64,000 nucleotides of DNA from CAWKKW01 sp963850345 (GTDB lineage Bacteria > Acidobacteriota > Terriglobia > Terriglobales > Acidobacteriaceae), in NCBI GenBank assembly GCA_963850345.1, contig CAWKKW010000011.1, positions 124,001 to 188,000 on the forward strand, in the 5' to 3' direction. The notes beneath the pieces are model-generated. The model was not told the DNA's origin. It was given only the letters and a program-made list of their open reading frames with translations, and did no database searches. Shown piece after piece: positions 16,967 to 25,769 of this stretch. Both the position numbers and the translations under genes were made by a program. The stretch's first letter is position 1, and each line of letters begins with the position of its first letter.

Positions 16967-18343
16967 CCCCTCCAATTCATACGCTGAAACTTGCAACGGA
17001 ACGAGACGTGGTGAGTGCGCGTCAGCGGGCCAGGACGATCGCGGAGGCGTTGGGGTTTGACCACCATGACCAGATCCGCATCGCAACTGCTGTCTCTGAG
17101 ATTGCACGAAACGCCTTCCGCTACGCACAGGGAGGCACGGTCTCGTTCGCGGTCGAGCCGGCAGAGCGCATGCTTCGCATCTCCGTTGTCGATCAGGGCA
17201 AGGGAATCCCCCATCTCGATAAGGTACTCGGTGGTTCGTATCGCTCGACGACCGGCATGGGTCGCGGCATCCTCGGCACCCACCGGCTGATGGACGACTT
17301 CTCCATTGAAACTGGGACCAGTGGGACCTCGGTCCAATTTGGCAAGCTGTTGCCCCCCCATGCTCCCGCCGCTCGGACAGCTCCTCCCTGGTACGCCTCT
17401 CCAGCCGAATTAGCCAGGCTGCACCCCGCCACTCCGATCGACGAATTGCAGATTCAGAATCGCGAGCTCCTCAAGACTCTCAATGAGCTGCGCGAGCGGA
17501 AAGGAGAGCTGGACCGCATCAACGCAGAGCTTCAAGACACGAACCGGGGAGTGGTCGCTCTCTACGCGGAGCTCGATGAGCGAGCCGACTATTTGCGGCG
17601 CGCTTCGGAGCTCAAGACCAGCTTCCTGTCGAACATGTCGCACGAGTTCCGGACGCCCCTGAACTCCATGCTCGCGTTAACCCGAATGCTTCTGGACCGG
17701 ATGGACGGAGACCTCACTGCGGAGCAGGAGCAGCAGATTCGATTCATTCAGAAATCTGCGCGCGAGTTGACCGACATGGTCGATGACCTGCTGGACCTCG
17801 CGAAGGTCGAGGCCGGACGGCTCGACGTGAACCCCAAAGCGTTCGCCATCGCTGACTTGTTCGGTGCTCTCCGCGGCATGCTCAAACCGCTGCTTGCCGA
17901 GAGCTCGTTGAACCTGGTCTTCGAGTCCGCGGAGGAGCTGCCCGAACTCTTCACCGATGAGCAGAAGGTCTCGCAGGTCTTGCGGAACTTCATCTCGAAT
18001 GCCATCAAGTTCACTCCGCGAGGCGAGGTCCGCGTTTACAGCTACGACCGACAGTTCTTCCGTTGAGTTCTCCGTCGCCGATACTGGCATCGGGATCTCG
18101 GAGATTGACCAGAGAATCATCTTTGAGGAATTCGCTCAGGTCGAAAGCGCGATGCAGCGCAAAGTCAAGGGAACCGGGTTGGGTCTTCCGCTCTCTCGCA
18201 AGCTGGCCGAATTGCTGGGAGGAAGCGTGGAGGTGAGCAGCGCGGTGGGTCTTGGCTCGACCTTCCGGCTCAAGGTTCCATTGGTCTACCCCGGAGTCTC
18301 ACCGCGCGTGCCAGGTCTCGCTGCCGGAGTTCGATCCGAATAA
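16963..18343 (+). pseudogene. Histidine kinase with N-terminal RsbT/W-like ATPase domain, one frameshift
   Basis: Translation from the TTG at 16963, coupled to the preceding stop, gives an RsbT/W-like GHKL domain (about 1-135: TAVSEIARNAFRYAQGG, VVDQGKGIPHL, TTGMGRGILGTHRLMDDF), a coiled coil (about 155-215), and a HisKA domain with FLSNMSHEFRTPLNSML. The kinase ATPase domain then begins (LRNFISNAIKFTP). The frame ends at 18066 because TTTACA (18035-18040) seems to carry one extra T. The next frame continues VADTGIGISEID and KGTGLGLPLSRKLAELLGG to 18343. It probably continues further into the double receiver at 18252-19109, giving one hybrid kinase. Confidence 0.75.
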
Positions 18344-19109
18344 GAAGCTGGTCTTGATCGTTGAAGATAATCGGGAAACCGCATTCATCTATTCAAGGTA
18401 TCTGGCCGACGCGCAGTTTGAGACTCACGTCGTCGCATCGGTAGAGGATGCAAAGCTTATCTTCAGCAAGGCTCGCCCCTCCGCTGTGATCCTCGACATT
18501 CTGCTTCGATCTGAGACCTCGTGGGAGTTCCTGCGAGAGCTAAAGGCGGCGCCGATCTATGAAAATGTGCCGGTGCTGGTCATCAGTGTCACCGATGACG
18601 AACACAAGGTGTATGGTCTGGGCGCCGATGCATTCATGGTGAAGCCCTTCTCGCCGGAAAAGATGATCGGCGAGATTGTTCGCCTGACCATTGAGACCTC
18701 GCGTCCACGTGTCCTGATGATCGACGATAATGAGGTGTCACGGTATCTGTTGCGTGGCATCATCCCAGACACTCAGTTTGAAGTATTTGAAGCCCGAGAT
18801 GCTCGGGAAGGAATGCGCCTCGCGCACGAGTTGCGGCCAGAGATCATCTTCCTCGACTTCTACATGCCCGACCTGAACGGCCTGGAGATCGTCCAGGATC
18901 TAAGAGCGAGCGCGGTGACCGCCAAAACGCCCATCGTGTTGCACTCCACCAAGACGCTCGATGACGCCGAACTGCATCTATGCCGAGAGAACTCCGTGGC
19001 AATCTTCCCTAAGCAGTCCCTCACCCTTCCCGACTCTGCCATCAGGCTGAGGGAGCTAATCCATACCCTGTCTTCGCACGCGCGGGCCGAAAATGGAACC
19101 AACGCCTGA
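18252..19109 (+). CDS. Tandem receiver domains, probably the C-terminus of the upstream hybrid kinase
   Basis: From about 18340 this frame encodes two receivers. The first has LVLIVEDNRETAF, AVILDILL, LVISVTDDEH and MVKPFSPEKM. The second has VLMIDDNEVSRYLLR, EIIFLDFYMPDLNG, VLHSTKT and FPKQSL. Both acidic pockets and phospho-accepting Asp residues are present. The only in-frame ATG upstream (18252) lies inside the kinase and has no ribosome site, and no start codon lies just before the first receiver. A frameshift near 18320 joining it to the kinase (VPLVYPGVSPRVPG... to PEFDPNKK) is therefore the better reading. No DNA-binding domain follows. Confidence 0.8.
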   Translation: MARPSGSRFHWSTPESHRACQVSLPEFDPNKKLVLIVEDNRETAFIYSRYLADAQFETHVVASVEDAKLIFSKARPSAVILDILLRSETSWEFLRELKAAPIYENVPVLVISVTDDEHKVYGLGADAFMVKPFSPEKMIGEIVRLTIETSRPRVLMIDDNEVSRYLLRGIIPDTQFEVFEARDAREGMRLAHELRPEIIFLDFYMPDLNGLEIVQDLRASAVTAKTPIVLHSTKTLDDAELHLCRENSVAIFPKQSLTLPDSAIRLRELIHTLSSHARAENGTNA

Positions 19110-20560
19110 GGTGGAGTACAAGGGGCGCATTCTGGTCATTGATGACCAGGATACGACGCGATATGTATTCCGGCGATTGCTCACTCGCGCTGGATACGTC
19201 GATCGATGAGGCAGAAACAGGCGCCGAAGGCCTGGAAAAAGCCATGACCGCGCCGGACCTTATCATTGCGGACGTCAATTTGCCCGACATGCTGGGGTAC
19301 GATGTCTGCCGCCGCATCAAGGCCAATCCCCTCACCTCCAGCATCCCGGTACTGCAAATTTCTGCGTCCTTCCTCTCCAACGAGAGCAAGATTCAGGCGC
19401 TCGAGGGCGGCGCCGATTCGTATTTGCTTCAACCGGTCGAGCCTACTGTGCTGATCGCCCAGGTTAGCGCCCTGTTGCGGCTGAGAAAGGCTGAGGCTCT
19501 CTCGCATATCTCGGCACGCCAGTGGCAGACGACCTTCGATGCGCTGAGCGATGGCCTTGCCCTCTGCGATTCAGAAGGGATTGTCGTCCGGGTGAACCGC
19601 GCGTTCCTTCACCTGCTGGATCTGAACCACTCGCAGATGGAAGGCCGACCCCTTGCGGAGGTCTTTCAAACAAGTTTTGGCCTCCCGATTGCCGATCTTG
19701 CTTCGCCGGATCAGCTCGGCAAGCCGCGAGAGATGTACGTCGGCAGCAGCTGGTTCCGAGTTCGCTACGACCGCATTCACGGCGACCCGAACCGCGAGGA
19801 CGGCTCGATCCTGCTGATCACCGACATCACCGATCACAAGAAGTTGCAGGAGACGGTGAAGATGAGTGAACGGCTCGCCGCCACCGGACGCCTCGCCCAC
19901 ACCATCGCGCACGAGATCAACAATCCGCTCGAGGCGCTCTCGAACCTCGTGTACATCGTGCAGCAGAACACCTCGCTCGATCTGACCACGCAGCTCTATA
20001 TGCAGCAAGCTGCCTCGGAATTGGACCGCATCAGTCAGATCACCAAACAGGTGCTTGCCTATCACCGGGACTCGAAGCAGCCGATACCCGTCCGCGTCGA
20101 CGATATGATCGACGGCGTAATGGCTATGTTCCGCGCACGCATTTTGGGCAGCCAGGTCAAAGCCATCCGGCGCATGGAATCCTCGCGCCTGGTCCTCGTG
20201 CATCCGGGGGAGATGAGGCAAGCGTTTGGCAATCTGTTCTCGAATGCACTCGATGCACTCGGTTCAAGTGGCGGAACGCTCAGCGTGCATTGCTTCGATG
20301 CCTTCGATCATAGATTGCAGTGCAGAGGGGTGCGCGTGGTGATCAGCGACACTGGCGCAGGCATTCCAGATTCAGCCATTCCGCACATCTTCGATGCCTT
20401 CTACACCACCAAGGAGCTGCAGGGATCGGGCATCGGGCTTTGGCTCACCTCGGAGGTCATCGCCAAACACAACGGCCGCGTTCGGCTAAGAACCCGAACC
20501 TCCGGCCCATATCGCGGAACCCTATTCGAAGTCTTCCTTCCCGAATATGTGAAAAGCTAG
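19093..20560 (+). CDS. Receiver-PAS-histidine kinase, one apparent frameshift near 19200
   Basis: The ATG at 19093 overlaps the previous gene by 17 bases and opens a receiver (GRILVIDDQDTTRYVFRRLLTRAGY). The frame then stops at 19201-19206 and the +1 frame continues it (DEAETGAEGLEKA, LIIADVNLPDMLGYDV, QISASF, YLLQPVEP) through to 20560. A PAS domain (about residues 145-245 of the product), a HisKA segment with LAHTIAHEINNPLEAL, and an ATPase domain (NLFSNALDALG, VISDTGAGIPDSA, GSGIGLWLTSEVI) follow. It is the last gene of the stressosome operon, and its receiver may be fed by the upstream hybrid kinase. Confidence 0.8.
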
Positions 20561-20807
20561 CGCTTCCCTGGCGATTCAGTCTCAGCAGGTCGGTATCTGG
20601 CACTGTGACTGATCTAAATGGGCCACGCGAGTCACCCGAACGGGGCATGTCCCGGAGCGCCCCTGTGCGCGAGAATTCGTAGCAATACACCTCCCTTTCA
20701 GAACACCCAGAGGCTGTTCCATCTACCGCATCAGGATGGAGCCTTAAGCGAACCGGGGAAGCAAGGGTGTACGGGACGCATTCGCGGCCATTCGAAACGG
20801 AGTCGGC

Positions 20808-21074
20808 ATGAGCATCCTCTTGATCGGGTTTGGATTTTGGACACTTGGAATCATTGGTTTAGTCGCGCTCTCCACCGTGTCGAGCTTCAGCCGCAAACTC
20901 CCGGAACAATGCTTTTCCTGCTCATACTACGACGAATGCGACCCGACGCTGCTCACGGCCTCGACCTGTGAGTTGATCCAGATTGGCTCTCAGAAACAAA
21001 TGGCCCCCTCTGCATTCGCTGTACGTTACGTTGAACTTACACCGCCTACGAGCTCTGCTCGGCGGGTAACTTAG
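20808..21074 (+). CDS. Small membrane protein with a Cys cluster
   Basis: An 88-residue frame starts with one hydrophobic helix (about 3-24). It is followed by a short segment with four cysteines (EQCFSCSYYDECD, then TC) and a low-complexity end. GGAG lies 6 bases before the ATG. The Cys spacing could bind a metal or cofactor, but no family is recognised. It stands alone between the stressosome operon and the BrkB-like gene. It may be a real small gene; coding evidence is modest. Confidence 0.45.
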   Translation: MSILLIGFGFWTLGIIGLVALSTVSSFSRKLPEQCFSCSYYDECDPTLLTASTCELIQIGSQKQMAPSAFAVRYVELTPPTSSARRVT

Positions 21075-21274
21075 CTCGTGCCACTACACCTTCTTTTGAC
21101 GGCTTCCGCCTTGCGGGTTGCAAAACTCCTCTTTGACTGGAAGCCGGGCCAACCAACACTCCTCTGCCCTCTATCTACTCTCATGGAGCAACCGACTTTC
21201 CTGGCAGCACCGTGCCCACACGGATGCCACGGAGGCAGCCGCGAGCAAGTACAGGCGCAGAGGGAGATTTTTGA

Positions 21275-22333
21275 ATGGCAGAGCAGACCGGCTCAAGGGT
21301 GCCCGGCCCGCGGTTGGAAAAGGGAGCATCCGCTCCATCGTATGTTCATGGCCTGAGCGGTCACGAGTTAGAACACCACGTATGGGCGCTGGTTCACCAC
21401 ACTCCCCTGTTTTCCATGTGGAACCTGCATGGCGTGTCCAAAAAAGAGATTGCGAAGCAGACCTGGGCTGGGATCAATGAGGACAACCTGTTCGGCCGCG
21501 CCTCGCAGCTTGCGTATTCGTTCTTTTCGGCCGTGTTCCCAGCGCTGATTGCCATGTCTTCGTTGATGGGCATGATCGCGAAGTCGTCCCAGGACTTGTA
21601 CCTCACGCTGCTGGGGCGAATCGGTCGTCTGATTCCTCCCACCGCATTTTCGCTGGTGGTCGATACCTTCCGGCAGACGACCAGTGCCAGCACCACAGGT
21701 AAGGTCACCTTAGGAGTGCTGGTTGCGCTCTTCTCGGCCAGCGTCGGGATCTCGGCGATTCAGGACACGCTGAACACCGTCTACAAGGTCAAAGAGACGC
21801 GACCGTTCTGGAAGGCTCGTCTGCAGGCCATGGGTCTGACTATCCTGGTCGCCCTGATCATCCTTTTCTCGCTGCTCACCCTGCTTGGGGGCGATTTCCT
21901 GGCGAAGCACGTAGTCGACATGATGCGAGGCGGCTACGGTATCTCGATCGTTCTACGGATCGTTGCCTGGACGCTGGCTTCTCTGCTGATGGTGTTGTGC
22001 TTTGAAGTCATGTACTACCTTTGCCCGGACGTGCCGAATCGCAGGTGGCGCTGGTTCACGCCCGGTGGGCTCATCGGTCTGCTCGGCTGGGTCTCCGGGT
22101 CGATCGCCCTACGCATCTACCTGCACTACTTCAACAACTACTCGGTCACGTATGGTTCGCTGGGGGCTGTGGTCATCCTGTTGCTGTGGTTCTACATCAC
22201 GGGGGTCATGATCCTGCTCGGGGGCGAAGTCAACTCGGAGATCGAACGTGCGGTAGCGGAGCACCAGTTGAAGACCGGTGCCTGCCCGCCTCCTCCGCAA
22301 TCTGCCATCGACAAGATCGATTTGAATAAGTAA
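21275..22333 (+). CDS. YihY/BrkB-family inner-membrane protein
   Basis: The 352-residue product belongs to the YihY/BrkB (former ribonuclease BN) family. A cytosolic N-terminus of about 75 residues is followed by six membrane helices with the family motifs ASQLAYSFFSAVFPALIAM, ISAIQDTLNTVYKV, YYLCPDVPNRRWRWFTPGG and NNYSVTYGSLGAVVILLLWFYITG. It ends LLGGEVNSEIERA. The function of the family is not settled. GAGGGAG lies 8 bases before the ATG. The next operon (copper efflux) starts about 150 bases downstream. Confidence 0.9.
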   Translation: MAEQTGSRVPGPRLEKGASAPSYVHGLSGHELEHHVWALVHHTPLFSMWNLHGVSKKEIAKQTWAGINEDNLFGRASQLAYSFFSAVFPALIAMSSLMGMIAKSSQDLYLTLLGRIGRLIPPTAFSLVVDTFRQTTSASTTGKVTLGVLVALFSASVGISAIQDTLNTVYKVKETRPFWKARLQAMGLTILVALIILFSLLTLLGGDFLAKHVVDMMRGGYGISIVLRIVAWTLASLLMVLCFEVMYYLCPDVPNRRWRWFTPGGLIGLLGWVSGSIALRIYLHYFNNYSVTYGSLGAVVILLLWFYITGVMILLGGEVNSEIERAVAEHQLKTGACPPPPQSAIDKIDLNK

Positions 22334-22424
22334 CTTCGGGGGCCTCGACGCGCAAGCCCTGCAAGGCTTCTTGGCCCGGTGATCTCGGTGCCCTCGCGCC
22401 GCGCTGACACTCTGCGTTACCGGG

Positions 22425-22466
22425 TGTGATCGAAATCACGGACGGAACGGAACGCTGCTGTAAACT
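22425..22466 (+). promoter_or_regulatory. CRP-type site and -10 box upstream of the copper efflux operon
   Basis: TGTGATCGAAATCACG (22425-22440) matches the CRP core TGTGA-N6-TCACA at all but the last base. TAAACT (22461-22466) is a candidate -10 box. The implied start point (about 22473) puts the palindrome centre near -40.5, the usual place for a class II activator, and no -35 hexamer is seen at the right spacing. Confidence 0.5.
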
Positions 22467-22488
22467 AAAAGGCGTGCAGACCGGACTC

Positions 22489-22821
22489 ATGACACGGGTT
22501 GTTCTCGCGATTGCGCTGATTGGCGTGAGCCTGAGCCCCATGTGCGCATGCTTTTCCAGTGTACCGGCCGCCGCTTCGGAGTGCTGCGCAGCGGAGAACG
22601 GTGGGGTCGATACGTTGGCAGCCCCTTCGTGCTGCCACGTTGATTCCCTGCCCCAGCCTGTCCTGGCATTCACCGCCACTCAGACGCATACGCCCTCTCT
22701 GCTGGTCGTGAACACACTTCTGGCTCTCGATGGCGCGATCTCCTCTACGCGGCCGCCCGTCGCCGAGGGCATTCCGATCGCACCGTCGCCCCCGTCGGCC
22801 ATCTCCGTCCTGCGAATCTAA
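22489..22821 (+). CDS. Cys-rich exported small protein leading the copper efflux operon
   Basis: The ATG at 22489 gives a 110-residue protein with a signal peptide (MTRVVLAIALIGVSL). It is followed by a short Cys-rich segment (CACFSS, SECCAAE, SCCHVD) and a Pro-rich end without motifs. No ribosome site is close; GTG at 22474 is another possible start. Its position 83 bases before the outer-membrane channel gene suggests a role in periplasmic copper/silver binding. I do not recognise a named family. Confidence 0.55.
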   Translation: MTRVVLAIALIGVSLSPMCACFSSVPAAASECCAAENGGVDTLAAPSCCHVDSLPQPVLAFTATQTHTPSLLVVNTLLALDGAISSTRPPVAEGIPIAPSPPSAISVLRI

Positions 22822-22904
22822 CTCCGACTCTTCCCTCCTTCTTTACCGGTTAACGCATGCGCGTGCCGGAAAGTTTCCATGGTTTTTTGCCAATGGAGTC
22901 GAGA

Positions 22905-24218
22905 GTGAAGCACGTCCCGTTTGTTCTTTTTCTATGCCTTTCTTGGAGTACGGCCCCTTTAACCAGGGCCCAGGAAACGCACGTTCCTGCGCCTGTGAAG
23001 GCGCTTAGCCCTGCACTCACCCTTAGCGAGGCACGGCAACTCGCCGACCGCAACAGCCTCGAAATCCACGCGGAATTGCGGCGTGTGGCTATGGCGGAGT
23101 CCAAGGTCTCCACCGCCGGCAGCCTGGATGACCCGATGTTCACCTACCGCGATTGGGGAACGCCTCTGCGCCAGCCCTGGAACCTCAACCAGGCGCAGAA
23201 CATGTTCATGGTGCAGCAGACCTTCCCCGCCAGAGCCAAACGCAATCTGCGAGCCAGCATCGCCGGCACCGAGGTTGAGGTAGAGGAGACCGCGCTGGCC
23301 TCGGTGAGGCAGGATGTCTCCGCCCGCGTGCGGAAGGCGTTTGTCGATCTGCTGCGAAACGCCGATGAGATGCAGTTGCACGAGAAGCAGGCTTCGCTGC
23401 TGCGCGAGGCTCTGTCCGCAGCAATGGCGAAGTACACCGTTGGCAAAGTTCCGCAATCTGATGTGTTGCGGGCACAGATCGTGCTCGCCCGCCTGACGGA
23501 TCACGCAATCGAACTGGAACAGGAGCGTGACACCGCCCGCGCCGAACTGAACACACTGCTGGGAGCAGACCCCGGCCGCGAGGTTGAGGTATCCGGCACC
23601 TATGGCGGTGCGATCCACCTGCCCTCGACCGCAGACCTGCAGCGCACCGCGATCGAGCATCGGCCGGAACTGGCTGGGCTTCGCACCCAAGTGAACCTTG
23701 CGGGCGCGCAGAGCCGTTTGGCGCGGCTCGCGATGAAGCCGGACTACACCGTAGCCGCGGGCTATATGCTCTCGCCCAGCGGTTCGGCTTTTCGCAACGG
23801 CTATATGGCCGAACTGAGCCTGAATCTGCCCTGGCCAAACCGGCAACGGCACGACAGTGAAGCAGCGCAGGCGGATGCTCAGACGGATGTGAGCCGCGCG
23901 GAGCTGGAAGAGCGGCAGTCCAGAGCTTTCCTCGAAATTCAGCAAGCCGTGGTGAAGGCGCGCGCCGCCGAGCGCAGCATGAAGCTGTATTGTGACACGC
24001 TGACGCCCGAGGCGGAAGCGACCTTTCAGGCCGCCCTCGCTGCTTACCAGAGCGACCGCGGCGATTTTCTCAACTTGATTGACAGCCAGAACATGCTGCT
24101 CGACATTCGCAGCTCCTATTTCAAGGCCGCTGCCGAACTCGATGCTCAAGTGGCAGAGCTGGAACGTGCGACCGGTGCGCCGTTGCCGGTCGCGCCTGCA
24201 CCGGCGGAGGACAAATAG
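22905..24218 (+). CDS. cusC: Outer-membrane efflux protein of a Cus-type system (TolC family)
   Basis: CusC-type proteins form the outer-membrane channel of Cu(I)/Ag(I) RND pumps. The GTG at 22905 is preferred over the ATGs at 22857 and 22893. GGAG lies 6 bases upstream and the result is a clean signal peptide (MKHVPFVLFLCLSWS...RAQ). The 437-residue product has the two OEP repeats (LTLSEARQLADRNSLEIHAE in the first; LAGLRTQVNLAGAQSRLARL in the second) with long helices. The family assignment as CusC rests on its place before the CusB and CusA genes; TolC-like is certain, the substrate inferred. Confidence 0.85.
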   Translation: MKHVPFVLFLCLSWSTAPLTRAQETHVPAPVKALSPALTLSEARQLADRNSLEIHAELRRVAMAESKVSTAGSLDDPMFTYRDWGTPLRQPWNLNQAQNMFMVQQTFPARAKRNLRASIAGTEVEVEETALASVRQDVSARVRKAFVDLLRNADEMQLHEKQASLLREALSAAMAKYTVGKVPQSDVLRAQIVLARLTDHAIELEQERDTARAELNTLLGADPGREVEVSGTYGGAIHLPSTADLQRTAIEHRPELAGLRTQVNLAGAQSRLARLAMKPDYTVAAGYMLSPSGSAFRNGYMAELSLNLPWPNRQRHDSEAAQADAQTDVSRAELEERQSRAFLEIQQAVVKARAAERSMKLYCDTLTPEAEATFQAALAAYQSDRGDFLNLIDSQNMLLDIRSSYFKAAAELDAQVAELERATGAPLPVAPAPAEDK

Positions 24219-25763
24219 ATGACTCGGAATGAAAGGTTTGTGTTTCTAGCGGGCACCGGCGCGGGCATTCTGATTGCGGTTGTCGGGATTGGCGCATACG
24301 CAGTTCATCCTCTGCGGGCCCACGTGGCGGGGCGGAGCGTTCCAGTTGTGACCTCTGCGCCTGCTCCGACTACAACCCAAGGTGCCGACACGCAACCTGG
24401 CGCACGCGTTGAACTGACGCCAGACGAGATCACCGCTGCGGGCGTTCAAGTCGCGCAGGTGAAGACGGCCAGACTTCAGACCAACATCGATTCGTTTGGC
24501 CGCGTGGAACAGCCCGAGGCGCAACTCGCCGCCATCAGCGCGAGGGTCGGTGGCCGAGTCGATAAGCTCTACGTACAGTACACCGGAGAGAAGGTGAGGC
24601 GCGGGCAAGCGATCGCGGAAGTCTACAGTCCCGACGTGGCGAACGCAGCCGCCGAATACCATCTCGCATCCGAATACCACGAGAAGCTGCGGAACTCCGA
24701 TGACCCTGAGGCACTCGCACAATCGGCTGCACTGCTGGCCGCGAGTGAGCGCAAGCTGGAGCTATGGGGCGTGTCTGCGAAACAGGTCGATACCGGAAAT
24801 GCTTCGGGCATTCCTCACGTCACGCTCTATGCTTCCGCGTCCGGTACGGTGGTCGATCGGAAGGTTACACAGGGGCAATACGTCGCAGCTGGAGATACAC
24901 TCTTCACCGTCGCAGACCTGAGCCACGTCTGGATCAAGGCCGATGTCTACGAATCTCAGCTTGCCCAGGTCCACGCTGGACAATCGGTCGATGTCACTTC
25001 CGACGCGATTCCCAACATCACCATTCACGGGCGCGTCGATTTTATTGAACCGACGGCCAATCCGCTCACCCGGACTGTTCCTGTGCATGTGCATGTTGCC
25101 AATCCAGGCATGCGCCTGGTGCCCGGCATGTTTGTGCGCGCACAGCTCCTCAGTTCGGCGCCACAGCAGAGCATCGTCGTGCCGCGGTCTGCCGTTCTCG
25201 ACACGGGCACGCGCAAAATCGTCTACGTGGCCCAAGGCGAAGGTACCTTTGAAGCAAGAGAGGTGACGCTTGGCTCCCCTTCTGACGATCTGTTCCCGGT
25301 TTCCAGTGGGTTGAAGCCAGGCGACAAGGTGGTGCTCGCCGGGAACTTCCTGATCGATTCGCAAACGCGGCTTAGCTCCGGCATGTCCGGCCTGTATGGC
25401 GGCTCCAAGGAATTCGCAGCAGACCAGCGCGCCCCCGCGAGCGGCAAAGGTACAGTGAGTTACCGGATCGATCCCACTCCAGCGAAGGGCGGCGCCGATT
25501 GCACCGTAAAAGCCACCGTGGCGGATGCGCAAGGCAAGCCCGTCGCGGATGCGCAAGTGGCCGTGACCCTGGTCATGCCGGCGATGCCCGCGATGAATAT
25601 GCCGGAGATGCGGAACTCCTTCGATCTGCGATGGGATGCCAGCCAGAACGCTTATACCGGTTCAGGCCGCATTCCCATGGCGGGATCCTGGAATGTAACC
25701 GTTGCAGCGACGAAACAGGGACAGTCCCTGGCAAACACCCGTGGACACCTGACGGCCAGATAG
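24219..25763 (+). CDS. cusB: Cus-type periplasmic adaptor with C-terminal YtkA-like domain
   Basis: The adaptor links the inner-membrane pump to the outer channel. The 514-residue product follows the cusC stop directly. A membrane anchor (about 7-30), a lipoyl/alpha-hairpin part (ISARVGGRVDKLYVQYTGEKVRRGQAIAEVYSP), a beta-barrel (HVWIKADVYESQLAQVHAGQ) and a membrane-proximal domain are clear. From about residue 415 an extra beta-sandwich (CTVKATVADAQGKPVADAQV, then MPAMPAMNMPEM and MAGSWNVTVAAT) resembles FixH/YtkA domains and has a Met-rich loop that could bind Cu(I). This C-terminal domain is absent from E. coli CusB. Confidence 0.9.
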   Translation: MTRNERFVFLAGTGAGILIAVVGIGAYAVHPLRAHVAGRSVPVVTSAPAPTTTQGADTQPGARVELTPDEITAAGVQVAQVKTARLQTNIDSFGRVEQPEAQLAAISARVGGRVDKLYVQYTGEKVRRGQAIAEVYSPDVANAAAEYHLASEYHEKLRNSDDPEALAQSAALLAASERKLELWGVSAKQVDTGNASGIPHVTLYASASGTVVDRKVTQGQYVAAGDTLFTVADLSHVWIKADVYESQLAQVHAGQSVDVTSDAIPNITIHGRVDFIEPTANPLTRTVPVHVHVANPGMRLVPGMFVRAQLLSSAPQQSIVVPRSAVLDTGTRKIVYVAQGEGTFEAREVTLGSPSDDLFPVSSGLKPGDKVVLAGNFLIDSQTRLSSGMSGLYGGSKEFAADQRAPASGKGTVSYRIDPTPAKGGADCTVKATVADAQGKPVADAQVAVTLVMPAMPAMNMPEMRNSFDLRWDASQNAYTGSGRIPMAGSWNVTVAATKQGQSLANTRGHLTAR

Positions 25764-25769
25764 GAAACT

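Noticed and set aside
15547..19206. Programmed ribosomal frameshifting as the cause of the many frame changes
   Set aside because: Ten sites in four genes with no shared slippery sequence or downstream structure do not fit programmed shifting; error or decay is simpler.
22959..24149. 396-residue open frame on the minus strand
   Set aside because: It is antisense to cusC, which has a signal peptide and OEP repeats. High G+C content creates such long shadow frames.
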